Assembly (NCBI RefSeq): GCF_029510815.1 | Contig: NZ_CP120360.1 | Location: 248,001 to 312,000, forward strand | Source: Janibacter sp. DB-40 | GTDB taxonomy: Bacteria > Actinomycetota > Actinomycetes > Actinomycetales > Dermatophilaceae | Length of the DNA: 64,000 nt | Direction: 5' to 3' | Shown here: positions 42,991 to 51,988 of the stretch, piece after piece | Layout of the letters: each line of letters opens with the position of its first letter | Numbering within the stretch: the first letter of the stretch is position 1 | Translations under genes and position numbers: made by a program | Notes under the pieces: generated by a model | Seen by the model: only the letters and a program-made list of their open reading frames with translations | Database searches by the model: none | What the model was told of the DNA's origin: nothing

Positions 42991-43027
42991 GCCGCGTCAC
43001 CGAACGGAGGTGATAACCAGACGCGGC
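42991..43027 (-). repeat. Hairpin with anti-SD-like loop, copy 3 (inverted)
   Basis: Perfect 8-bp arms GCCGCGTC (42991-42998) and GACGCGGC (43020-43027) enclose a 21-nt loop. On the minus strand the loop reads TGGTTATCACCTCCGTTCGGT, like the loops of hairpin A at 20219 and 21024. It sits about 140 bp past the transposase-like gene. The whole stretch 42851-43843 has no gene I can support. Confidence 0.5.
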
Positions 43028-43843
43028 ACCGATCGGAGCACTCCTCTGCCCACAGCAGTACGCAAGTCGGCGGATGAGGACATGAGTCATTCCTACCGAC
43101 TCCGCCAAAGCCTCAAACCTGTGCAAGTCAGGCCTCAGGGTCTGATCTCCGATCAGGCGCCCCGACGACCTCATTGAGCCGCAACCCGGCGATCGGCATG
43201 AGGGCGCACAGGTTGACAGGTCACGCGAGACCGCCGTGTCACGGGTCACCGATGAGCACCACGCCGCCCGCTTCTGCTCCGTCAGCGTCCGAGGTCGACG
43301 ACGCGGAGCGGTGCTCGACGGCGAACCTCGCGGGTCGGGTGGAACTGGATCGCGCTCTAACGCACCGTACGGTCCCATCGCGCTGGAGAGGGACCGCTCG
43401 TGCGCGAGGTCAGCGATTCCACCCGCCCGTGCAGGCTCACAGGCAGCGACCGACCAATGGCTCGTGTTCTCACCGGGGCGAAGGGCATGCAGAGCGGTGG
43501 CGACATTCCGCGCTCTGCTGCCGGTAGTTCGGCATCGTGCCCGGGTGACCGCTCTCCCATGCGTAAGAACTGGGTTCAGGCCCTCCTCCCGCTGCCGCAC
43601 CGGCTCCTTCACGGTGTCCCGCGCCAACAAGCGCTGGCACCTCTGGAGTGAGGTCGCTTGGTACGAGCACGGGTGTCACGGACTCGTGTCAAATGTAGCT
43701 GAACGTGTCGTCGCCTTGATTGGGCTCTTGTCGCACTACAGCTTTTCTTCGCACGAGATAGAGCGTAAGAACCCGGTACGAGGGGGAGGCGGCGAAGGAG
43801 CTTGGCAAGGGACCTCCTGCGTGCCTCCTAAGCAAGGTGCGAG

Positions 43844-44980
43844 CTAAAACCATTCAGGAGCAAGAGCCGTAACGATCGGGTCGTCGTTTGTCAGTTCGAC
43901 GTCCTCACGATGCGCGGTCACTATTCGGTCCAGTTTGGATGTAGATATACCCAGAATTCGCGATACCTTTGACCGGTTCAGACCAGCGGCCTGAAGTGCG
44001 CGTGCAGCAGTGGCGTAGCGTCGTTCGCGTAAGGTGCCGTACTCCTCCTCCTCTGAGCGGGCTGCCTGGCGCACCAAGAAATCAGTTTGCGCGGGGGTGT
44101 AGCCGTTTACGTAGCGCTCTAAGATCACAAGCCGCGGAGCGCTTTTCGACGCGAATCCCAAGCGGTCCCGCTCGAGTTGAGGCATGTCCCGCACGATTTT
44201 GGCTGCATACTTGGTCAGCTTGCGCTCCAGCTTGAGGCCCATATCGGTTTCGACGCTGCGCCTGTGAAGAGCGGCTGTGATATGGCGCAGCAGTCGAGGG
44301 TCGTCTATGTCTACTCGAGCAGCGATGAACTCTTCTTGCTCCGCGTTCCCTGCGAGGGGGTCGTATGCAGGATCCTTGACGAGCTCGTCGACGAACCGAC
44401 CGGCTTGGTGGTCGAGCTTCTTTCCGACCGTTTCGGTGAAGACTTTTATGGCGACTCGAAGAACCGTGTCCGCGTCATCTGGGCCCAAATGGCGCACGTG
44501 CTCGTCTACGACGTATCTGGTTCGATGGCCATCAAAGCGCTCGTCTGCGACCACGGCATCGACCGCCTCACGAACTTTGCCCGCAACGGGACGAAAGCTA
44601 CGCACATCGAAATAGGGATCGCTGAAGTTATGCACCGAAAGTGAATCGCCAACGGATGCCGGTGCTGCAGACGAGTCATCCACTGTGTCCTGACTCATGG
44701 CGGGGATAATGTCACCCAGCATGTCTCTAACGATCCGTTTCCTTTTAGCGGGGGTGGCAAATATATGGACTACTCCATTAGCGGCGAAGGCTGTGGCTGA
44801 TCCATCAGGGTCGAGATAAAGGATAGGAGGGGAAACCGAGCGAACGACAGCTAAGAAGTCGTCCAGAGCGAAACGTTCCAGAACCAGAGTCGTAGCGCCG
44901 CCCCAAGGAATTCCCTCCCACAGGAGCATATTGGTGGTAGCCGCAAACTGCATGACCTCGGAGTCGATGCTCTCAACCAA
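43844..44980 (-). CDS. Uncharacterised protein beside the type I RM operon, C-terminal HTH
   Basis: This 378-aa soluble protein starts with TTG, supported by GGGAG seven bases upstream. No family recognised. The N-terminal 90 residues look like an alpha/beta domain (TTLVLERFALDDFLAVV, PPILYLDPDGSATAFA). The middle is helical and charged (RYVVDEHVRHLGPDDADTVL, EEFIAARVDIDDPRLLRHIT). The end carries a helix-turn-helix: AARALQAAGLNRSKVSRILG then ISTSKLDRIV. Composition is AT-richer than the neighbours, like the NTPase gene at the other end of the island. It lies 290 bp downstream of hsdR in the same direction. It may regulate or extend the RM system, or be an independent defence gene. Confidence 0.6.
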   Translation of the reverse strand: MVESIDSEVMQFAATTNMLLWEGIPWGGATTLVLERFALDDFLAVVRSVSPPILYLDPDGSATAFAANGVVHIFATPAKRKRIVRDMLGDIIPAMSQDTVDDSSAAPASVGDSLSVHNFSDPYFDVRSFRPVAGKVREAVDAVVADERFDGHRTRYVVDEHVRHLGPDDADTVLRVAIKVFTETVGKKLDHQAGRFVDELVKDPAYDPLAGNAEQEEFIAARVDIDDPRLLRHITAALHRRSVETDMGLKLERKLTKYAAKIVRDMPQLERDRLGFASKSAPRLVILERYVNGYTPAQTDFLVRQAARSEEEEYGTLRERRYATAARALQAAGLNRSKVSRILGISTSKLDRIVTAHREDVELTNDDPIVTALAPEWF

Positions 44981-45009
44981 GGAAGATCTCCCAAAATTGG
45001 GTTACGGGA

Positions 45010-45058
45010 CCGGCTCTCGGAGGATCCTTCCCCCGGAAGAGACTGACGAGAGAGCCGG
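45010..45058. other. Inverted repeat in hsdR-43844 intergenic region
   Basis: Arms CCGGCTCTC (45010-45018) and GAGAGCCGG (45050-45058) are perfect complements with a 31-bp interval. It may be the leader or promoter structure of the downstream minus-strand gene, whose start is 30 bp away, or a terminator for hsdR. Confidence 0.4.
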
Positions 45059-45271
45059 ATTATCGACATGAGGTTTGCGTGTCGTTTGAGGAACTTGACG
45101 CTCACCTCGTAGACACCCTACAGCCCGTTTAGTTCGGGGGCGTGGAGCTGCTTCATGTCGGGATCGCGCACCGTCGAAAGTCGGCGCCGGCGCCAGAGAG
45201 CCGCGGGGTTTGCTGGCGCCACTGGCGCATTCTGATCATCTATCGGCAGCCATCTGTCCGCTGGTCACCCT

Positions 45272-48268
45272 TCAGCCGGCCCGTCCTCTGAACTCGTCGT
45301 AGGTGCCCCCGAGATACCCGAGCAGCATCTGCTTGAAGTCAAGGTTGGCGAAGAACTGGTTGAACAGCAGGTCGCCGTTCTTGTCGTGGCGTTGTAGCAG
45401 GAGACCCTTGATCTTCTCCTCGAGGACGAGTTCGAACTGGGAGCGGTCGTTGTATAGGGCGACGGCCTGCATCTCGTCGTCTTCCATGACGACGGTCCAC
45501 TGCTGGTCGAACCAGATCTTGTCGGCCTCGCCGAGGTCGGCGCCGTACTTCTCGTTCATCACGGCGATGAGCGCGGAGAGCTTGTCGAGCATCGGCTCAG
45601 TCGCCGAGCCCTTGCCCTCGCCTGGCAATGCCACGCCTGCCTCGTCGGCGCCCTCGAGGGCTATGGCTTCTTCTTCGCTGGTCACCGACAAGCGCAGGTG
45701 GGTCAGCTGGACGCTCTTGCTCAGCTGCGGCATCGGGTCCGACTCAGCAGCAGGCAGCTCAGTGAGCAGCAGCTTGCCGTAGAGGAAGAGCCGCTCCAGC
45801 GATGCATCTGCCCACGGCATGACCTGCGCGACGAAGGCGTACGCCCGCACGAAGCGCGTCAACGTCCCCCGGAAGGACTCCTGCGCGTCCTCATCAAGAC
45901 TGATGAACCGTCCGACCGCGGTGCTGACATTGCTGTAGATGGTCGGCTGCTGCTTCGGTTCGTCCGACAGCAGCGCGGTGGTGGCCGCGTCCATCTCGTC
46001 CAGCGACAACACGCCCGCGGACATCAGATCGTGCTCCATCGCGTAGAGGAGGTTCGGGTCTGTCGGCTGGGCCAGGGACTGCTCGTAGAACGGCTCGAAG
46101 GCCTCTTGGATCTCCTCGGCGGTGTTGGCGAAGTCCAGGACGAAGGTGTCCTCCTTGCCCGGGTGCGTGCGGTTGAGCCTGGAGAGGGTCTGCACTGCCT
46201 TGACCCCGGCGAGCTTCTTGTCCACGTACATCGTGTGCAGCAGCGGCTGGTCGAAGCCGGTCTGGTACTTCTCCGCGACGACGAGGACTTGGTAGTCCTC
46301 TTCGAAGCGCTTGGGCAGCTGAGTCTCGGGGAACCCGTTGAGCATCGCCTCGGTGTAGGCGACCTCTGGAGCGTCCGGGTCGGTGACCGTCCCGCTAAAG
46401 GCGACCAGGGCGCGAAGGGGGTGAGCGCCCGTGTCGTAACCCTTGCCCTGGATGTACTTGTCGATGGCTTCCTTGGTGCGCACCGCGTGCAGCCGGGAGC
46501 GGGTGACGACCATGGCCCGGGCCTGGCCGTCGATCTTGTGCGCGGCCTTTTGCCGGAAGTGCTCGACGATTACCTCGGCCTTGGCCTCCATCATGTATGG
46601 GTGCAGCGAGGCGAACCGCGCCAACGCCGCCCGGCCCTTGGCCGAGTCGATTTCCGGGTCCTCCCGCGGCGTGGCCGTCGCGAGCTTGTAGTACGTCGAG
46701 TAGGTCGTGTAGTTCTCCAGCACGTCGAGGATGAACCCCTCATCGATCGCCTGCCGCATCGAGTACGTGTGGAACGGGACCTTCACCCCATCGGCGTTGG
46801 TCTGCCCGAAGGTCTCCAGGGTCTTCGGTTTCGGCGTAGCGGTGAAGGCGAAGTAGGACAGGTTCGACTGCTTCCCCCGGTTGCGCGCCGACTCCAGCAA
46901 CGCATCATCTGGCGCCTCCCCGGCCTCGACCTCCGCCTCAGCGGCTTCGGCTTCAGCCAAGGCGTCGTCCCCGGTGGCGAGCACATTCTTCAGCTTCTTC
47001 ATCGAGTCGCCAGTGGTGGAGGAGTGGGCCTCGTCGACGATGACCGCGAAGCGTCGTCCCGCGATGCCCTTGGCTTCACCCTCAGCGGCCTCCTCGGCGG
47101 CAAGCTTCGCGACGACGGGGAACTTCTGCAGCGTCGTGATGATGATGCGCGCCCCGTGCCCGGACAGGGCGTCCTTGAGCTGGTCGGATTTCTGGTCTAT
47201 GCGCACGATCGTGCCCGGTGTGTGATCCAAGCCCGCGATGGTGTCCTGCAGTTGCCGGTCGAGGACGCGGCGGTCGGTGATGACGATGACCTTGTCGAAG
47301 ATCGGCTGGTCTCCGGGGTCGTGCAGCCGGGAGAGGGAGTGCGCGGTCCAAGCGATGGTGTTGGACTTGCCCGACCCTGCCGAGTGCTGGATCAGCCGGT
47401 CCACGCCAGGACCGTCCGCGTACGTCGCGGCCAGGATCGAGCGGACCGCGTGCCACTGGTGGAACCGGGGGAAGAGCACTCGTCCGTTCTCGGCGTGGAT
47501 GAAGAGCTGCAGCAGCTCCAGCCACGCGTCCTTGTCCCAGACCTGCTCCCACAGGTAGGCGGACTGGTAGCCCTCGCTCGGTGGGTTGCCCGCTGCACCG
47601 GGAAGGCCCGGACCGGCGGTGCCTTGGTTGAACGGCAGGAAGCGTGTTGCTTCGCCCGCGAGCTTGGTGGTCATCGCGACCTGGTGCGGGTCGACCGCGA
47701 AGTGCACCAGCGTGCGCTTGGCGAAGATCCGATCATGCGGGTTCCGGTCGGTGCGGTATTGGTGCATCGCTTGCGCCAGCCCTTGCCCGGTCAGCGGGTT
47801 CTTCAGCTCCGCCGTGGCCACCGGCACCCCGTTGACCACCAGCACCAGATCCAACGAGTCCGCCGGGTGGGACTCCGAATGGTGTAGCTGCCTCACCACC
47901 GTGCACCGGTTCGCCTCGTACTGCTGTTGAAGTTCGGGGGTCAGGGTGTTGGCCGGCCTGAACCAGCACATTCGCAGTGTGACGCCCGAGTCCTTGACCT
48001 TCCCACGAAGCACGCTGATCGTGCCCCGGTGGTTTATTGCGTCCGCGACGACCTTGACGAGCCGTTGGCGCGCCGTCGATTCCCCGCCGTGGCGGGTTAC
48101 GAGCATGTTCCACGCCTTCGGTTGGGACTCCTGGACGAAGGCGATGACCTCGTCCGGGAACAGCCCCAGATCCCGGTCATATAACGAAGGGGGAATCGTC
48201 CCCCACCCATTCGTCGTTAGGTGGGTCTCGATGTTGCCCTCGAAGGCCGCTTCGGTCGTGTTGCTCAC
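45272..48268 (-). CDS. hsdR: Type I restriction endonuclease subunit R
   Basis: This is the 998-aa motor and nuclease subunit that translocates and cuts unmodified DNA. The N-terminal nuclease has the PD-(D/E)xK core SLDLVLVVNGVPVATAELKN (Glu and Lys of ELK). The helicase part has Walker A HSAGSGKSNTIAW, motif II VIVDEAHSS, motif III-like FAFTATPKP, and VAEKYQTGFDQPLLHTMYVD with LSRLNRTHPGK further on. Length is usual. Translation starts with GTG at 48268, 5 bp after hsdS, so it is the third gene of the hsdM-hsdS-hsdR operon. No frameshift was seen; the enzyme looks intact. Confidence 0.95.
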   Translation of the reverse strand: MSNTTEAAFEGNIETHLTTNGWGTIPPSLYDRDLGLFPDEVIAFVQESQPKAWNMLVTRHGGESTARQRLVKVVADAINHRGTISVLRGKVKDSGVTLRMCWFRPANTLTPELQQQYEANRCTVVRQLHHSESHPADSLDLVLVVNGVPVATAELKNPLTGQGLAQAMHQYRTDRNPHDRIFAKRTLVHFAVDPHQVAMTTKLAGEATRFLPFNQGTAGPGLPGAAGNPPSEGYQSAYLWEQVWDKDAWLELLQLFIHAENGRVLFPRFHQWHAVRSILAATYADGPGVDRLIQHSAGSGKSNTIAWTAHSLSRLHDPGDQPIFDKVIVITDRRVLDRQLQDTIAGLDHTPGTIVRIDQKSDQLKDALSGHGARIIITTLQKFPVVAKLAAEEAAEGEAKGIAGRRFAVIVDEAHSSTTGDSMKKLKNVLATGDDALAEAEAAEAEVEAGEAPDDALLESARNRGKQSNLSYFAFTATPKPKTLETFGQTNADGVKVPFHTYSMRQAIDEGFILDVLENYTTYSTYYKLATATPREDPEIDSAKGRAALARFASLHPYMMEAKAEVIVEHFRQKAAHKIDGQARAMVVTRSRLHAVRTKEAIDKYIQGKGYDTGAHPLRALVAFSGTVTDPDAPEVAYTEAMLNGFPETQLPKRFEEDYQVLVVAEKYQTGFDQPLLHTMYVDKKLAGVKAVQTLSRLNRTHPGKEDTFVLDFANTAEEIQEAFEPFYEQSLAQPTDPNLLYAMEHDLMSAGVLSLDEMDAATTALLSDEPKQQPTIYSNVSTAVGRFISLDEDAQESFRGTLTRFVRAYAFVAQVMPWADASLERLFLYGKLLLTELPAAESDPMPQLSKSVQLTHLRLSVTSEEEAIALEGADEAGVALPGEGKGSATEPMLDKLSALIAVMNEKYGADLGEADKIWFDQQWTVVMEDDEMQAVALYNDRSQFELVLEEKIKGLLLQRHDKNGDLLFNQFFANLDFKQMLLGYLGGTYDEFRGRAG

Positions 48269-48273
48269 TCAAC

Positions 48274-49449
48274 TCACCCCGGGATGTTCGATCCAGCAGT
48301 CGACGCGTCCAACTCACCCGAAACCGCTGCCGTGATCAATGACGACTTGTACTCGCTCAGCAGATCAATCGAGGCGCCCAGATGTATGGAACCAGCAGTA
48401 CCGTGGCTCAACAGGTGATCCCATTCGGCAACAAGTTGGACCTGCGTGTCCATCTCTGGCGCCCAAGCGGCGAAGGAACGTACGGACTCGTTATTGAGGA
48501 TCGGCAACGTGGAGGCGGGAGCAGACTGACGCAACTCGTCGCTGCGGGCATTCAACTGATGTAGGAGGAACCGGCCCTTCATCAGTTCTGGACGAGTCTT
48601 GATGTAGGTGAGTTGCTGATTGCCAGAGGCCTCATGGTCGAGCCAAGCGACTTTGCCGGCGGTAGCACCAATAGCAACGAGCAGCACGCTTTCCGCTTCA
48701 AATCGCACGCCCATACTTGAACGTATACGGCGCACTGGTGCACCGATTTGGAGGTCTCCCTCGAAGGACGCAGGCGAGTACCAAGGAAGCCCCTCGGCAG
48801 AGTCTGCCTCCTCGCCCGGGGTCCCACCTGTTTGGACATTGCTTACCAGTCGACGCATTGGCACGAGATCCCCTTCGGCGCAAGCCGCTGACACCTTCGC
48901 CTTCAAGACGTCTGCTGCTATGTCCATCTGCTCGCGGCGGGCGGCGATGATTCGATCGATCCGGGAGACCTGGTCGTCGAGGAAGTCCGCGATCCGCCGC
49001 TGCTCCTCGGGTGCGTAGTCGGCAACTCGAAAGCTATTGACGAACTCTGGGGGCACACGCTGAAGGCCAGCAACCCCTTGGAATGCGGTCACACCCTCGT
49101 CGAGGAAGTGCTTGCTGCGCACGGCGTAGCAGAGCCACCGAGCATCGACACCTTCGCGTGGACGCAGGATGTGAAGCTCTGTCGTTCCTGCACCAACCGA
49201 TCGGGTCACCATCGAACGGCCAGCCTGGAAGGTGGGCGTTACCTTGGGGCACACAACGTCCCCAATTCGGAAGCGCGTGTAGCCGGTCGCCACGTCCGAC
49301 TTTGGCACCAATCGATCGTGGTCTGCCCGGGAGTCACTCCAAACCGTTTCGAGCGGCAGAAATGTCACCGGCTCGCCAGCCGGGATGCGATCAAACTCTG
49401 GCGTGCTCGGGTTCAGATCAGCTAGATGGCGCAGCGGGACGGTCCTCAC
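48274..49449 (-). CDS. hsdS: Type I restriction-modification specificity subunit S
   Basis: This 391-aa DNA recognition subunit has two target recognition domains, each followed by a conserved helical region. The first TRD begins RHLADLNPSTPEFDRI. The first conserved region is APEEQRRIADFLDDQVSRID, then RIIAARREQMDIAADVLKAK. The second TRD starts PMRRLVSNVQTGGTPGEE, and the second helix ends LLSEYKSSLITAAVSGELD. The GTG start at 49449 overlaps the stop of hsdM (GTGA). The longer frame upstream to 49602 lies inside hsdM and is rejected. The recognised sequence cannot be predicted from this. Confidence 0.92.
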   Translation of the reverse strand: MRTVPLRHLADLNPSTPEFDRIPAGEPVTFLPLETVWSDSRADHDRLVPKSDVATGYTRFRIGDVVCPKVTPTFQAGRSMVTRSVGAGTTELHILRPREGVDARWLCYAVRSKHFLDEGVTAFQGVAGLQRVPPEFVNSFRVADYAPEEQRRIADFLDDQVSRIDRIIAARREQMDIAADVLKAKVSAACAEGDLVPMRRLVSNVQTGGTPGEEADSAEGLPWYSPASFEGDLQIGAPVRRIRSSMGVRFEAESVLLVAIGATAGKVAWLDHEASGNQQLTYIKTRPELMKGRFLLHQLNARSDELRQSAPASTLPILNNESVRSFAAWAPEMDTQVQLVAEWDHLLSHGTAGSIHLGASIDLLSEYKSSLITAAVSGELDASTAGSNIPG

Positions 49450-51419
49450 AGCCCAAGGCCCTTCATCCAGCTCTGGATCTGCGTCTCCAACTCCTTGATC
49501 TCGGCTGCGATCTCCTTGACGGGCCGTGGCGGCTGGTAGAGGTAGAACTGTCGGGTGAAGGGGATCTCGACGCCGACCTTGGTCTTGGTGTGGTCGATCC
49601 ACGCATCGGGGACGTACAGGTGGATCTCGTCGGTGAGGTGGCGCTCGGCCTCCTTCTCCATGACGGCCAGGCGGCTGGCTTCGTCGAGGTCGAAGAAGCC
49701 CTCGGGCAGGGGTACGTTCTCCTGGTCTCGGAGGTCAGGGTCTGGCTCGGGCTTGCCCTTCTTCTCGATGACGGGCGCGTCCGGGTCAGCGATCGCGCAG
49801 GCTTTGGCGAAGGCCTTCTTGTCCTTCGTCGATAACTCGGTCACCTCGGCCAGCAGGGCCTTCTCGGTTTCGAACCGGCGCCCCACCAAATCCGCAAATC
49901 GCGCGAAGGGCTCACTGGCGACGGCTTCGGGGGTGACTTCCCACCTTCGCCGTAGCGGTCGCTCGACAGTGACGCGCTGGAAGCCGAACTCCTCCCGCGC
50001 CAACACCCGCACCCGCGCGTCGTCGGCGAACTCATCCCGCGCGCCGCCATACAACCGGGTGAGCTCGGCGATCGCGTCCGGGGTGAGCTCCTTGCGCTTG
50101 TCTCCCAGCGACTTGCGCATCTTGGTGCCCATCTCCCGACCGTCAACCAGGCGGACCAGGCCACGGTCCCCTTCGTCCTTGTCGTTGGTCAGGATCCACA
50201 CGTAGGTGGAGATGCCGGTGTTGTAGAACATTGAGTCTGGTAGGGCGACGATGCCTTCGAGGTAGTCCTGCTCGAGGATCCATCGGCGGATTTCCGACTC
50301 GCCCGAGCCGGCCGCCCCGGAGAAGAGCGGAGAACCTGACAGCACGATCCCGACGCGGGAGCCGGACGGCTTCATCTTGGCGAGCATGTGCTGCAGGAAG
50401 AGCAGTGACCCGTCCGAGACCCGGGGCAGGCCAGCGCCGAAGCGCCCGTGGAAGCCCTGGTTGTCGTGCTCGTCCTTGATCGGCTTGGCGTAGGACTTCC
50501 AGTCCACCCCGTACGGCGGGTTGGCCAGGATGAAGTCGAACCGCTCGCCGGGGAAGGCATCTTGGGTCAGGGAGTTGCCGAAGGCCATCTGGCCGGGGTC
50601 GGTGTCCTGCATCATCAGGTCCGACTGCGCGATCGCCCATGTCTCCGGGTTCAGCTCCTGTCCGTACACCTGTACCCGCGCCGCTGGGTTGGCCTGGGTG
50701 ATGCCGTGCGCGGCGCCCATGAGCATCCCGGCTGTGCCTGCGGCGGGGTCGTAGGCCGTGCGCACCGGCTTGGGGTTGGCGGAGAGCTCCTGCGAGGTCT
50801 TGCCGTGGAGAAGCAGGTGGACCATGAGGTCGATGACTTCCCGCGGGGTGTAGTGCTCACCCGCGGTCTCGTTGGACATCTCGGAGAACTTCCGCAGCAG
50901 TTCCTCGAAGATGTAACCCATCGCCTCGTTGCTCACCGCGGCCGGGCGCAGATCGAGGTCGGCGAAATCGGCTAGCACCGGGTAGAGGATCCCTGCCCGG
51001 TCCATTCGCGCGATCTTCGCGTCGAAGTTGTAGGCCTCGATCACGCCGTAGGCATCCGCCGACAAGCGGCGGATGTAGCTGGCCAGCTGCTCCGCGAGCT
51101 CCTTGTCGCTCTGCAGCATGCTCGTGAACGTCAACGGCGACAGACTGTAGAAGCGTTGCCCCGCGACGTGCTTGAGCACGTAGTCCATGCCCTCATCCAC
51201 GGCCTTACCGGTGGACTTGCGGTCAGCCTGCAGGGCGCCGAGCTGTACGGCCTGGTCGAGCACGGCCTCCTTGGTCGGTGCGAGCACCGCATCCATGCGC
51301 CGCAGCACCAGCAGGGGTAGCATCACCGACCCGTACTCGTGCTGCTTGAACGTCCCCCGCAGCTTGTCGGCGACCTTCCACACGAACGCGACCTTGTCCG
51401 CGAACCCCACCGGCGCCAT
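49446..51419 (-). CDS. hsdM: Type I restriction-modification methyltransferase subunit M
   Basis: This 657-aa N6-adenine methyltransferase has the N-terminal HsdM helical domain (FVWKVADKLRGTFKQHEYGS, VMLPLLVLRRMD). The SAM-binding motif I AYDPAAGTAGML is near residue 225, and the catalytic motif IV ILANPPYGVDW is near 310. GEHYTPREVIDLM lies before motif I, as usual for this family. The C-terminal part (from about 520) is helical and charged. The ATG at 51419 has AGGGAGAAAG directly before it; the in-frame ATG at 51434 does not. It heads the operon with hsdS and hsdR. The stretch 51435-51726 has no gene that I can support. Confidence 0.95.
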   Translation of the reverse strand: MAPVGFADKVAFVWKVADKLRGTFKQHEYGSVMLPLLVLRRMDAVLAPTKEAVLDQAVQLGALQADRKSTGKAVDEGMDYVLKHVAGQRFYSLSPLTFTSMLQSDKELAEQLASYIRRLSADAYGVIEAYNFDAKIARMDRAGILYPVLADFADLDLRPAAVSNEAMGYIFEELLRKFSEMSNETAGEHYTPREVIDLMVHLLLHGKTSQELSANPKPVRTAYDPAAGTAGMLMGAAHGITQANPAARVQVYGQELNPETWAIAQSDLMMQDTDPGQMAFGNSLTQDAFPGERFDFILANPPYGVDWKSYAKPIKDEHDNQGFHGRFGAGLPRVSDGSLLFLQHMLAKMKPSGSRVGIVLSGSPLFSGAAGSGESEIRRWILEQDYLEGIVALPDSMFYNTGISTYVWILTNDKDEGDRGLVRLVDGREMGTKMRKSLGDKRKELTPDAIAELTRLYGGARDEFADDARVRVLAREEFGFQRVTVERPLRRRWEVTPEAVASEPFARFADLVGRRFETEKALLAEVTELSTKDKKAFAKACAIADPDAPVIEKKGKPEPDPDLRDQENVPLPEGFFDLDEASRLAVMEKEAERHLTDEIHLYVPDAWIDHTKTKVGVEIPFTRQFYLYQPPRPVKEIAAEIKELETQIQSWMKGLGL

Positions 51420-51726
51420 CTTTCTCCCTTGCATTAGAGCGTGTGATGGTCACCATACGGGTCAACAGACTTGGGCTGCTGGGTGCAGCGGAGGCTGTAG
51501 CGCGGCACCGACTTCAGTCGCTTGTAACGGTTTCGTCACGAGGCGAAGCGCCGATTGCGCGACGTTTCGAACCTCGAACCGTGAAGGGTATGAAGTCTGA
51601 GACCCGCCCCACGCCCCCGCGCCCCGTCGAGCCTCGTGCCCTACATCTCCGAACCCTGCATGATGAGGACAGTCCTACCTGTAATCTCTCGCCTGGGGTT
51701 TTCTTGGTTGGTTCTTCCCAGGGTTT

Positions 51727-51770
51727 TCCGCAGGAAAGTTCCAACTAAAGTCCCCATCCGCCGGGCCTCT
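51727..51770 (+). repeat. Right direct repeat of putative island (attR-like)
   Basis: This 44-base sequence matches 13314-13357 at 40 positions. Its last eight bases (GGGCCTCT) are the start of tRNA-Lys, and the 36 before it are the tRNA's upstream flank. Together with the left copy it brackets 38.4 kb. Confidence 0.65.
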
Positions 51771-51835
51771 AGCTCAATTGGCAGAGCTGCGGACTTTTAA
51801 TCCGTAGGTTGTGGGTTCGAGTCCCACGGGGCCCA
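51763..51835 (+). tRNA. tRNA-Lys (anticodon UUU)
   Basis: A 73-nt cloverleaf: acceptor GGGCCTC (51763-51769) pairs with GGGGCCC (51828-51834), with one G-U pair. The D arm is GCTC...GAGC. The anticodon loop CTTTTAA (51794-51800) has anticodon TTT at 51796-51798. The T arm is GTGGG-TTCGAGT-CCCAC, and the discriminator is A. No CCA is encoded; the sequence continues CGAAC. Confidence 0.97.
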
Positions 51836-51988
51836 CGAACGTGCGGGGTTGTACGAGCACTCGCGCCGCTCTGGTCGAGCAGCGTCGCGACGGTCTTGCG
51901 GTATGTGTGCTGCCCGTCCACGCTGTGATGGCTCATTGGGCCACCGGTGACCGGTCACCGGGCCAGCGCCCCCCTTCGTCCGCCTGTT

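Noticed and set aside
42862..43847. Several open frames of 70-220 codons in 42.9-43.85 kb
   Set aside because: Frames on both strands are Arg/Ser/Pro-rich, lack ribosome sites and family patterns, and overlap each other; none could be supported.
45698..47887. A 729-codon open frame on the plus strand
   Set aside because: Antisense to hsdR, which has the full helicase and nuclease motif set.
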